64,000 bases of DNA, from contig OY821777.1 of NCBI GenBank assembly GCA_963682175.1, positions 3,303,501 through 3,367,500 of the forward strand, in the 5' to 3' direction. Source of the DNA: Triglochin maritima (Eukaryota; Streptophyta; Magnoliopsida; Alismatales; Juncaginaceae). Positions 37,591-47,521 of the stretch are shown one piece after another. Position 1 is the stretch's first letter. Each line of letters begins with the position of its first letter. The notes under the pieces are model-generated. The model saw only the letters and a list, made by a program, of their open reading frames with translations. It did not search any database and was not told the DNA's origin. The position numbers and the translations under genes are program-made.

Positions 37591-38604
37591 AAGGCCCAGA
37601 TAGCAAATTGGGTCGCGAAAAGAAAACGCTCGACGGCCACCGTTGAGCAGCAGCTGAAGGAAGGCGAACATCTGGCCAAGAAGAATAAGAAGGAAGAAGA
37701 GCAAAACAGAAAAGATAGAGCGGCTCAAAGGAGCCTGAAGAAAAAAAGGCCGGATGTTGACATGCCTGCATTGGGCACGTTGTCAGTTGATGAGGTCAAA
37801 ATGCTACTGAACCTGACCGAACCCAACAAGGACAATAGGGAGGTCATCTGGAGAGGCGATATGTGCAGTTTAAAACGCTCCGACCTGAAGGAGCTTATAA
37901 CGCCTAGGATGGATATTAGCGATGAAACTATCGACGCTATGCTATCGGTGCTCGAAGAAAGACGCCACCCAGAAAAAGTTATATGCATATCCACATTCGA
38001 GTCGGGGCGAATTCTTGGAGGGCAAGGCAGAGAAGTTGATGATTTTATCCTCCCTAAAATCGTAGGTGCGTCTCCAACACAGACCGTGATCGCACAACCA
38101 TGCTGGTCTTCAGGTCATTGGACTCTGGTGGTTGTCTATGGCCCGTCCAAAGAGATTTTGGCATTCAACAGTATCTCTAGGGAGCTAGGCGAAGGTGATG
38201 ATCCGGAGCAGACTGTAGGCCTACATGAATGTGCAGCAGCGGATGCGGCTGTATACTGGAGGGATCTACTCAAGGTCGACTGACCCCTGAGAATCCTGAG
38301 GAAAGAGAGCCAACAACAACCACCGGGGAGCAACGATTGCGGCGCCTTCGTTTTATACTGGATAAGGTGCCTAATGTTCAATCTTGACCCTACGAAGGAG
38401 AAGGACCCCAATACCATCCACTCTATCAGGGGTGAATTGGCGGTCATGTTACTTAGGGATCGTCGGCCGTGTGTGCAGGTCTAAACAGACAAAGATATTT
38501 TAAGTTTTGTTTATTTTTTGGTTTACATGTACAAAATGTTTACATATTCAGTTCACAAACTATTTACATGTAAAAATACAAACATTACCAATGTCATTCT
38601 TAAG

Positions 38605-39225
38605 CTAACTTTATTCCGAACAGACAGTCTTCTTATTCCGAACAGACCCACCACTTATTCCGAACAGACCCAACACTTAATCCGAACAGACGCAACACTT
38701 AATCCGAACAGACTCACAACTTAATCCGAACAAACGCAACATTTAATCCGAACAGGCTCACAACTTATTCCGAACACAGTCTTCTTATTCCGAATAGACC
38801 CACCACTTATTCCGAACAGACCCAACACTTAATCCGAACAGACGCAACACTTAATCCGAACAGACTCACAACTTAATCCGAACAAACGCAACATTTAATC
38901 CGAACAGGCTCACAACTTATTCCGAACACAGTCTTCTTAATCCGAACAGACCGAACACTTAATCCGAACAGACTCACAACTTAATCCGAACAGAACCACC
39001 ACTTATTCCGAACAGACCGAACACTTAATCAGAACAGACCCAACACTTAATCCGAACAGACTCACAACTTAATCGGAACAGAACCACCACTTATTCCGAA
39101 CAGACTCACAACTTATTCCGAACAGACACACCACTTAATCCGAACACACACAACTTATTCCCAACACACCCACAACATATTCCGAACAGGAAAAACTTAT
39201 TTCGATCAGACACAAGTAAATCTGA
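38605..39225. repeat. 22-bp minisatellite array C
   Basis: Units ACTTATTCCGAACAGACCCA plus CC, and ACTTAATCCGAACAGAC variants, period 22 bp, inverted relative to array B. It lies between the two convergent MULE genes. Confidence 0.92.
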
Positions 39226-39321
39226 ACTGAACTTGTATAACAACCATTTACAGATCAAAACAGATCAACAATTACAAGTTTCTTGGTTTTACAAGAACGG
39301 GAAAAAACAAAAAAATGTAAA

Positions 39322-42300
39322 TTAAGGAGGAAATTCCTCGTAATACAAACTCATGTCCCAATCGGAGAAATCAGGATCCACGGGTTTTGGTGCTACTTCG
39401 TGAAGCGGCGAAGTAACCTTCATCTTCCACTTTCCCTTCTCTTGTTGGGCGTGTTTTTTATGGCTCTTTTTAATTATCTTCTCAGCTAAAGACACTCGAC
39501 GTCTAGTCGGCGGTCTTCCTATACGTCTGACCTTTTCCGGATTAAGGACCGATGTACCCGAAGACTCAGGTTCATCAGGTCGAACCAAGTTTTGTGTAGT
39601 GTGCATACGTGCCTTAAGCATTTCAATACACTTCACGGCCTCAATATACCTTTTTGTGGGAGATGAAGGCTTCCTGTGCGATCCAAACGGCACGACCCAT
39701 GATGTCGTCGTGACGACGTAGCGCATCCTTCGCCATTACACCATCGTCTGGGTACGTCTTATCTCGATAGCTCCTTCGAATATCCTTCCGCCATCGATTA
39801 AGGATGTAAGAGTCTGGAAGCAATGCATTAGGATTCAAGCGTGCAAGTACAACAAAAACGTGGCAGCATAGAAGCCCAACGTGCTGAAACATTCTGCAAT
39901 CACATGTAAAATTCATGGATGTGTTTTGTACTAGGAAACGTTTCGGCAGTAGCTGCTCACCAGCCAAAACACGTTCAGATACCTTGTACTGGAATGTTTC
40001 ATTCGTATTGAACTCCTCCGTTATATCGCAGTATATCATCTTCCCAATTTGTAACTGCACTTTTTTGAAGACCCCTACGGTATACAACTCGCTCAACTGA
40101 CTCTCGAATGGATAAATTGAAACCAACTGGGGTTTTTTATGAAGACAATCAAATTCTGATTGAGCTTCCTTCTCGTACTTGTGGCGGAGCGCAAGTTCGT
40201 ATTGTTGAACAAACTGCTTAAGGGTGGTCTTCGAAGTAAGATACTTGTCGAAGAAGGCGTTCATACTCTCGCTCCTCTGAGTAGATGTCATTCCCGCGAA
40301 AAAAAAATCACCAACAAATGCAGGGATCCACGACTCTCGGATTACATAAATGGATTTGAGCCAGCTGTGGTTCTGCAGGTCAAAATCAAGAAGGAAACCC
40401 TGCCAATTACGATCAAATTCTGCTGGGGTTTTGGAATCATATACAATCAATTTCAGATCAAATAATATGTGATCCCGATACTGCGTCGGCAACTTCACGG
40501 GAGCTTTGTTCATTATTTGCCATATACAAAATCTGTGTCTTGAATCTGGGAAGACATTCCTTACAGCAGCAGTAATGGCACCACATTGATCTGTTATTAT
40601 AGCTGGGGGGTATATCTGCATAAGGGACCCAATTCGAAAGGAGTGAGACATTATTCCGAACAGTCAGACTTCTTAATCCAAACAGACAGTCTTCTTATTC
40701 CGAACAGACACAACACTTAATCCGAACAGTCAGGCCACTTATTCCGAACAGACACAACACTTAATCCGAACAGTCAGACTTCTTATTCCGAACAGACAGA
40801 CTACTTATTCCGAACAACCAGACTACTCATTCCGAACAGACACAACACTTAATCCGAACAGTCAGACCACTTATTCCGAACAGACACAACACTTAATCCG
40901 AACAGTCAGACTTCTTATTCCGAACAGACACAACACTTAATCCGAACAGTCCGACTTCTTATTCCGAACAGACACAACACTTAATCCGAACAGAACCACC
41001 ACTTATTCCGAACAGACCGAACACTTAATCAGAACAGACCCAACACTTAATCCGAACAGACCCACCACTTATTCCGAACAGACTCACAACTTATTCCGAA
41101 CAGACTCACAACTTATTCCGAACAGACACAACACTTAATCCGAACAGTCAAACCACTTATTCCGAACAGACACAACACTTAATCCGAACAGTCAGACCAC
41201 TTATTCCGAACAGACACAACACTTAATCCGAACAGTCAAACTTCTTATTCCGAAAAGACACAACACTTAATCCGAACAATCCGACTTCTTATTCCGAACA
41301 AACACACCACTTAATCCGAACAGAGAGACTTCTTAATACGAACAGACAGACTTCTTATTCCGAACATACACTCTTCTTATTCCGAACAGACAGACTTTTT
41401 ATTACGAATAGACAAACAAAAAAGAGGAAGATATGAAGAGGGAAGAAGGAAAAAAACTTACCGTTCATGCACGACAACCAGGTTTGGAACAACCATATGT
41501 AATTTTCAGTAGTCTCATAGGACAGCAAAGCGCAACCGAGCAAAACTGATTCGAAATAGTGATTGACTCCTATAAATGGGGCGAATGGCATGTCGTATTT
41601 GTTGGTAATGTAGGTTGTGTCGAAACATATTGCGTCTCCAAAGTATGAATATGCAGCTCTAGAACGACTGTCAGCCCAAAAAACGTTGCGTAGTCTTCCT
41701 TCGTCATCCATATCTATTACATAAAAAAACATGGAATCAATCTTCTGCATCCTAATGAAATAGTCCTGAAGAGCTTGTGCATCACCAGGTCCCATCTTCA
41801 AATTTCTGACTTGGTTTACAACATTCCTGCAAACAGAAACCAGTAAGACCAGGCGCAAAATGTTCAACTTCAATTATGTTAGACGGAAAGAACACAAACC
41901 TTAAATCCCTTTCGTTGAAAGTCAATTTGTCATAACCTCCAGCCTCGACTACAAGAGATTGCATGGTCTTAGCAGCCGATATCCCAGCTTCATCATTAAC
42001 CGATATCCGTGCTACGACGGCCTCAGTGACGGTTCGTTTTTGCCTGAGAAATCGCATTTGCTCTGGGTCAAGCATGGGATGGTTATGGTTAAGATCCACA
42101 AAGTTAACGTTGTAGCCCATTGCTGTGTTTCCGGATACCCTTATCCGAGCAGTGCATTGTACTCTGCTGGATAACCTATGCTTCAATTTTCCTTGCCCTT
42201 GGTCCGTTGGTGCGGTGCCCTCCTTGGAGCAAGTCAGCGTGACCCGTATAACAACACCACGATCGTAATGAGATTGTCTTGTCTTAACGCCAAAACCACA

Positions 42301-42417
42301 ATAATCGGCATAGGCCACGTAAAATGCTTTGCCTTCTTCGAAAGAGGGGAAAAACATCCCCTCATGGGGAACGTTTGATGGCTGCTCCACTAGGGAAGGC
42401 ACGGGAACGATTTCCAT
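39322..42417 (-). pseudogene. MULE transposase (FAR1/MURA type) with one frameshift
   Basis: The ATG at 42415-42417 starts MEIVPVPS. Exons 41900-42417, 41462-41826 and 39322-40615. Exon 1 has a FAR1-type DNA-binding domain (GMFFPSFEEGKAF..CGFGVKTRQSHY..DLNHNHPM). Exons 2 and 3 hold the MULE transposase core: CFDTTY, ITDQCG and QRSESMN supply the likely catalytic D, D and E. A SWIM zinc finger follows (CDCRMFQHVGLLCCH). In the A-run near 39655 the frame shifts: after SHKK one frame stops at 39641, while the neighbouring frame continues RYIEAVKCIEML and an AT-hook-like RRIGRPPTRRR to 39322. Intron 2 is filled by array D. It may be functional only if the frameshift is tolerated. Confidence 0.82.
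40655..41410. repeat. 22-bp minisatellite array D (intron of transposase)
   Basis: Units ACTTATTCCGAACAGACACA plus AC, and AATCCGAACAGTCAGAC variants, period 22 bp, fill intron 2. On the minus (sense) strand each unit reads TTCGGAATAAG or TTCGGATTAAG, as in array B on the sense strand of its own gene. Confidence 0.92.
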
Positions 42418-42659
42418 TTGAGTACAGAGGAATGACCACAGAAGAGAAGGGAAGGAAAAGGAAGAGGCATCTTGAGATTGATAACAAGTCTTCTGTGCCG
42501 TGTAGGAGCGCCGAGCGCCAAAATGATGAAGGAAGAGAGTGATTTGAGTCGCATTAATGAGGGATGGAGGGAAGGATGGTGGAAATGATGAAGGTACGAA
42601 AATAGAGGAATAAAAAAACCAAAAACATTTCATATCCCTTCGCGCCAACAAAGCAGCGT

Positions 42660-42718
42660 CTGCTGAGTGGACTGGCCACATCAGCGCGCGTCCCGCGCGT
42701 CCACTAAACATTTTCCTT
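42660..42718. repeat. Right end of the MULE region
   Basis: Homology between the flanks of the two Hsp70 copies (42719 onward and 60490 downward on the minus strand) starts exactly at TTAATTT..TTGTACC. The MULE DNA therefore ends at 42718. Read inward, the end is GGAAAATGTTTAGTGGACGC. Confidence 0.6.
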
Positions 42719-43073
42719 AATTTATTGTACCAAAAAAATTAAATAACAATGAAATGCTTAGTTTGAAAGAAATAATAGATACTAGTAATACAAGCATCAG
42801 AATCTCAAAAGCCTCGTATCATTAAAAGGAATGCACTAACGTCTCCTTGGAAATTCAAAAAGCAACCAGAAACAAATCGTCATCAATAGATGCCATCAAT
42901 CAATGAGAAGTTTGATGGGGCGTAGGGGGTAGGTATGTGAAGCGTCCTGATGTCTTCCTGAACGTATACATTCAACAAGTCACACATTATACAAAAGACA
43001 TCACACCCTTCTGTTTTCCCACTACAAAGCACTTCATCCATTTCATTCCTTTCCGAGTTCTATTTTCTAACTA
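42719..43073 (+). promoter_or_regulatory. Promoter region of Hsp70 copy B with HSE core
   Basis: A TTCCTGAA pair (TTCnnGAA, 42955-42962), a partial heat-shock element, lies about 112 bp before the ATG. TATACAAAAG near 42989 is a TATA candidate. The inverted copy has TTCAGGAA at 60244-60251, about 114 bp before its ATG, but its TATA-like stretch is altered (TTCTACAAAA). Conservation at the same distance in both copies supports function. Only two half-sites are clear. Confidence 0.5.
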
Positions 43074-44969
43074 ATGGCTACAGGTGAAGAAGAAGCTCCA
43101 GCTATTGGGATTGACCTGGGGACAACATACTCATGTGTGGGTGTGTATCGCCGTGGAAGTGTTGAAATCATTGTGAACGGTCAAGGTAATCGGATAACAC
43201 CTTCTTACGTGGCCTTCAATGAAGAAGAGAGGCTTGTAGGTGATGCTGCTTTTAACCAGGTTGCCATGAACCCTTACAACACGATATTTGGTACGTATAA
43301 TACTGTCTCATGATTTAAACTCACTACTCACACAGACCTATATGTACCATCCAATGCATTGCTCTGAATATATCATGCATAATGACATGTTGTTTTTGTT
43401 AGTATCCTTTTCACGTGCTTATGTGAAACTAAGTTGACAGTCGCATTTTCTAGCTGTATAATATTAGATTCAAAGAAAAAAATTGTCATTTGATGTTAGT
43501 GTATTTTCACCAAGAAATCACTCCACAACATTATTTTGATTGACTTTACTTTTTAGTTTTTTGAGTTGTTTTTTAATGCAAAAGGGGAACATGAGAATCA
43601 GTTTCCGCAAATAGTCTCTTAACGTGTACATCTGTAGACAATGGGGGTGTGCCAACTTTAATGAGCTTGGTTTGATTTTGTTTTTTTTTCTCCAGATGCC
43701 AAGAGGTTGATCGGGAGAAGATTTAGTGATGAAGTAGTGCAACATGACATGCAGGACTGGCCGTTCAAGGTGGTGGCAGGAGCAACAGACAACCCTTTGA
43801 TTGTGGTAAATTACAAGGGTGAAGAGAAACATTTTGCAGCAGAGGAGATTTCATCAATGGTGCTCACGCATATGCGAGAAATTGCAGAGTCGCACCTTGG
43901 CTGTACCATCAGAAATGCAGTCATCACTGTTCCAGCTTACTTCAACGACTCGCAACGTCGGGCCACAAAGGATGCTGGAACCATTGCTGACCTTAACGTC
44001 ATGCACATCATTAATGAGCCCACAGCCGCAGCAATAGCCTATGGCCTCGACAAGAGGGCGAGAGGTGATTTCAAGAAGAGCAATGTTCTAATCTTTGATC
44101 TTGGTGGAGGCACATTTGATGTTTCCGTTCTGGAAATGGAAGATGGTATCCTTGAGGTCATAGCCACTGCTGGAGACGCACATTTAGGTGGAGAGGACTT
44201 CGACACAAATTTGGTCAATCATTTTGTTCAAGAATTCCAAAGAAAACACGAATCCAACATCAGGAACAACCCAAAGGCTCTAAGAAGGTTAAGAACACAT
44301 TGTGAAAGAGCAAAGAGAAATCTTTTTTTTGCAACGTTTACCACAATTGAGATTGATTCTCTCTACAATGGGGTCGATTTTCAAGAGAAGATCACTCGTG
44401 CAAAGTTCGAGGACTTAAACGACGAGTTGTTCATGAAGTGCATGACTACATTGCAGCAATGTCTTGATGACGCAAAAATGGATAAAACCGAAGTTGATGA
44501 AGTGGTTCTCGTTGGTGGGTCGACCCGAATCCCAAAAGTGCAGCAAATGTTGCATGAATTCTTCAGTTCAAGCGTGTTAACCAACTGTATTAACCCTGAT
44601 GAGGCTGTGGCTCATGGTGCGGCAATCCAAGCTGCCATTATGAGTGGAGTGGTGCAAGAACTGGTAGCACGAGGAGTTGAGGCAAACAAGTACAAGGCTG
44701 CAGATGAGCATAAGAAGAAGTGGACTTCTGCAAAGAATGAGCTTGAGAAGCTTGCTTATGGTGTGAAGAATGATTTGAGGGGTTCTGTTGTTGGGAATGA
44801 GGAGTACAAGGAAATGGTGAAGGCAGTTGGAGATGTTATAATGTGGTCAGAGGAGCAAGGTTTTGAGACTGATGTGGAAGCTTTCAATGAGAAGAAGGCT
44901 GGGTTGGAGAATGCCTGGAAAGATTTCAAGGCAAAGATGGACATGTTGAGTACTTTTGGCATTATATGA
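43074..44969 (+). CDS. Cytosolic-type Hsp70 copy B lacking the substrate-binding beta domain
   Basis: Exon 1 43074-43290 and exon 2 43696-44969, about 496 residues. The intron splits the Asp codon in [13 protein letters not shown], the position usual for plant Hsp70. The nucleotide-binding domain is complete to sight: [30 protein letters not shown] and [15 protein letters not shown]. Compared with the inverted copy, about 120 residues are missing after VVQEL: at 44670-44679 a short filler (GCACGAGGA) joins directly to GTTGAGGCAAACAAGTAC, in frame. What remains is the ATPase plus the alpha-helical lid, ending without EEVD. It cannot bind substrate as Hsp70 does. It could still hydrolyse ATP or compete for co-chaperones, or be a recent pseudogene. 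Confidence 0.82.
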
Positions 44970-45419
44970 GATCCGGGAAGTTGGTTCAGTCTAATCTTAA
45001 TTTTGAAATGCTTTTCCTTTATTTTGAAGATCTTGTTTGCCTTTTGTGGTCTAGAGGTGTTGGTCCAGGTCTTTCATTTCCATTCTGAATCTTGTCTATG
45101 AGCTATGCCCTATGAGGCTATGAGCATTTTATTTCTATTACATTTAACTTCCATTTTAGAATTATTATCTATACAGGGTGTATGATCGTCTATGTTACAT
45201 TGTTTACAGGGTCCATTCTCGGCCATATCAACGCCGAAGAGTGATCGCTTCTTACAGTTCTATTTCGTGATCAATATGCATTCCCTCAAAATTGGGAGAT
45301 TTGCTTTCCTAAAACACAAATACAATTTTTCCCCAGGTAGCGGTTGCATATTCTGCCCAGCAAAATAAGATAGCACATCCAGTTCAAGAATGACAAAGCA
45401 CACATAGTAACGCATCAAA
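44970..45419. other. 3' flank of copy B
   Basis: No gene. The sequence is homologous, inverted, to 57480-57900 after copy B' (for example GAGCTATGCCCTATGAG and TGTATGATCGTCTATGTTACA), which shows the duplication extends past the gene. Confidence 0.7.
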
Positions 45420-45960
45420 TCAAAGTGGGAAGATTAGTCACCAAATGTTTCCGTCACACCAAACTAGAAGTTACCCCATGACACTAAATATATGGATGCA
45501 TCCACACCAAACTAGTAGCAAGAAGTTAAGTTCAGTTCAAGTTCTAACTCGACATAAATGGCTCGTGTTGTTGCGACAATGTTCTTGTTGTCTGTGGTTG
45601 CATCCCTGTTAAGTTTCTAACTTGTTGGCCGACACGCACACGGACTGCGTGGTCGGTGTGGACCTCACCATATACCCGATTTGCTGTCATGGGATGAGAT
45701 CGGTGAGCGAATCGGTTCCATCTCCCATGAGCCCGAAGGATATGTGCGGGTGTCACAAGGACATGTCGAGCAAAGCCGATGGGTCTCGAGTCGGTAATCT
45801 CTTGCGTGATTGTGGAGTTGGAACCGGCTTCTTACCCACCAATGCCGCCTTCGAGAGCAACAAGTACGTATATATTCAAAACATGCATGAGACTATGTTA
45901 GTGCATATTTTGTTATGAGTTTAGTTTATCTCAGTAGTTGTATTTTGTGTTTTGCAGTGT
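45420..45960 (+). pseudogene. nsLTP-like relic 2
   Basis: Conserved promoter (GGATGCATCCACACC near 45494; no clear TATA beyond CTAAATATATGG) and leader, then ATG at 45558 with a signal-peptide-like start MARVVATMFLLSVVASLLSF and an immediate TAA. In another frame from 45622 the mature part reads DCVVG..ICC, 19 residues, CGC, then LLRDCGV. The CC-x19-CxC spacing is that of non-specific lipid transfer proteins (eight-cysteine family). AAGTACGTATAT near 45867 could be a donor. The frame break makes it inactive unless the start is different. Confidence 0.55.
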
Positions 45961-46513
45961 CAATTGAGTTGTGGTAATACCCCCGTTAACAACGCCCGGA
46001 CAGTTCCCGGGCCGTCCAGTTTTCTCTATCAGTTACGTTAGCTTCTCTTTCCGTAACGCCAGCTCAAACCAAACCTTTTAAATTTTTCTTAACCACACCC
46101 AGAAACAATTAAAGCGTCATACATTCTCTCTCATCCACGTCATTTGGGATCAATTCTAAGTAAAACACAAAAAATTGTCAAAATTTTAAAAAAATATAAA
46201 CAAATAAAAACATATTTTCATTTTTTTTTTGAAAAAAACAATTTTAAATAATTTTTAAATTTTTTTGGAAATAATAAATAAAAAACAAAACAAAAATTAA
46301 CTAATCCTGGGTCCATGTGGCCCCCCGATTGGGCGCAAGGCACTTTTCTAGGAGGGTATAGTTCCGCCCGGGAACCACCCTCCCGTTAAAGGAGGGCATT
46401 TCGGGCGCCCGAAAAAGACTACCCGGTAAGGGTGGTCCAAAGGAAAGTGTTGGGTGGGAATGTGGCATTACTACTTTTCTTAAGAAAATAAACTGCTGCC
46501 ATTTAGTAGTTTC
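45961..46513. other. Spacer, possible MITE
   Basis: No gene. From about 45990 to 46480 the sequence is GC-rich at both ends (CCCGGACAGTTCCCGGGCCGTCC near 46000; CCGGTAAGGGTGGTCC near 46425) and AT-rich in the middle, like a small DNA transposon. Terminal repeats are not clear. Confidence 0.3.
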
Positions 46514-47439
46514 TGTTAGGAATTAAAACCAATCCCAAATACGCAGCGGAATAGAAACAACAAATCCAATCAGCTAAACTTGAGAACAAAACGCAAATCC
46601 AAAATCTAAACCACACAAAACACGCAAGATTTAACGTGGAAACCCAATGCAGGAAAAACCACGGACGACACAACTCCAAATCCACTATATAGAAACGTAT
46701 TACAAGAGATGCCTACAGGAGACGCGAACCAACCGACGAAACACCCGGCTCAAAATTCTCCCACCGAATCACAAGGATGCTCTCGTTCTCTCTTTTCTCT
46801 CAAGAATGCAAAAGTGGACAATCAAAACAATCTAGTTGTTCTCTAATTACAAAGGGGACGAAATTGCCTTTATATATGAGACCAAAACAAGTATAAGTTG
46901 CACCAAAATCGGGTGGAGTAATGTGCAAAACGTGGGCAGAACTGGGTCCAAACGGTCGACCGAACGGGTGCTTCGGTCGACCGATCCAATAACCGTATCG
47001 CGAACCAGCTTTTACCGGTCGACCAAAATTGGAGTACCGGTCGACCAAAATTGGAGTACCGGTCGACCAAAATTGGAGTACCGGTCGACCGAAAAGCGAC
47101 AGTAACTTTTCTGGCTTGCGCGAGTGCATTCGCGGTCGACCGAATTACTTAAGTTCCGGTCGACCGAAAATCAACATGCATTTTTCTCCCAGCTCCTCGA
47201 ATGTTTCCGGTCGACCGAATCCAAGATTCCGGTCGACCGAAAACCGACAGTAACTTTTCCCCAACTCTTATTGTGTGCCCGGTCGACCGAATCCTAGATT
47301 CCGGTCGATCGAAAATGGACAGACACTTTTGCTGGACCAATTACAACACACATCCGGTCGACCGAACGCCTTCCGGTCGACCGAATGTCTGTTTTCCTGC
47401 ACGAATACTTTAAACACATATTCAAGGTAAACAACAACA
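46514..47439 (-). repeat. 3' LTR of the copia element with CGGTCGACCG cluster
   Basis: 926 bp. Between about 46950 and 47390 lie about ten perfect CGGTCGACCG decamers and four variants, three of them in a short tandem run of ACCGGTCGACCAAAATTGGA-type units (47015-47080). Confidence 0.88.
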
Positions 47440-47521
47440 ATCTCCACCTTTACCTTGAATAACCCTTTTAAATCTTTGAAGGAACACTTCCTTCCTCATT
47501 GTGTCGTCGTCTTAGCTCCAC

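Larger units (their letters stand above)
34888..38484 (+). pseudogene. MULE-borne plant-mobile-domain / Ulp1-like (C48) protease gene
   Basis: Exons: 34888-34935, 35013-35648 and 36553-38484, all phase 0. Residues about 17-230 look like a plant mobile domain (HFLNLP..ITTDNEIV..LRIGSGVVPLTPEDIALILGL). The third exon first has a short leucine-rich coiled part, then about 190 residues almost wholly of E, K and R (37030-37590), then a C48-like core: SGHWTLVVV with the catalytic His, and QQQPPGSNDCGAF with the Gln and Cys. Where Ulp1 proteases usually have Asp (YDS) this has FNS. A TGA at 38281-38283 separates the His and Cys parts; the frame continues unchanged after it to TAA at 38482-38484. MULEs with captured Ulp1-like genes are known (Kaonashi type). 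I infer deSUMOylase ancestry; activity is doubtful. Confidence 0.75.

Noticed and set aside
36756..37771. Three long minus-strand frames rich in S, L, F and P
   Set aside because: Antisense of the GAA/GAG/AAG tract coding for E, K and R in the PMD/Ulp1-like gene.
40655..41410. CRISPR-like regular array
   Set aside because: Units are contiguous 22-bp repeats without unique spacers, in a plant intron.
46870..47413. Short frames in the copia LTR
   Set aside because: Same decamer-derived translations (RSTE, VDRP) as in the gypsy LTRs.
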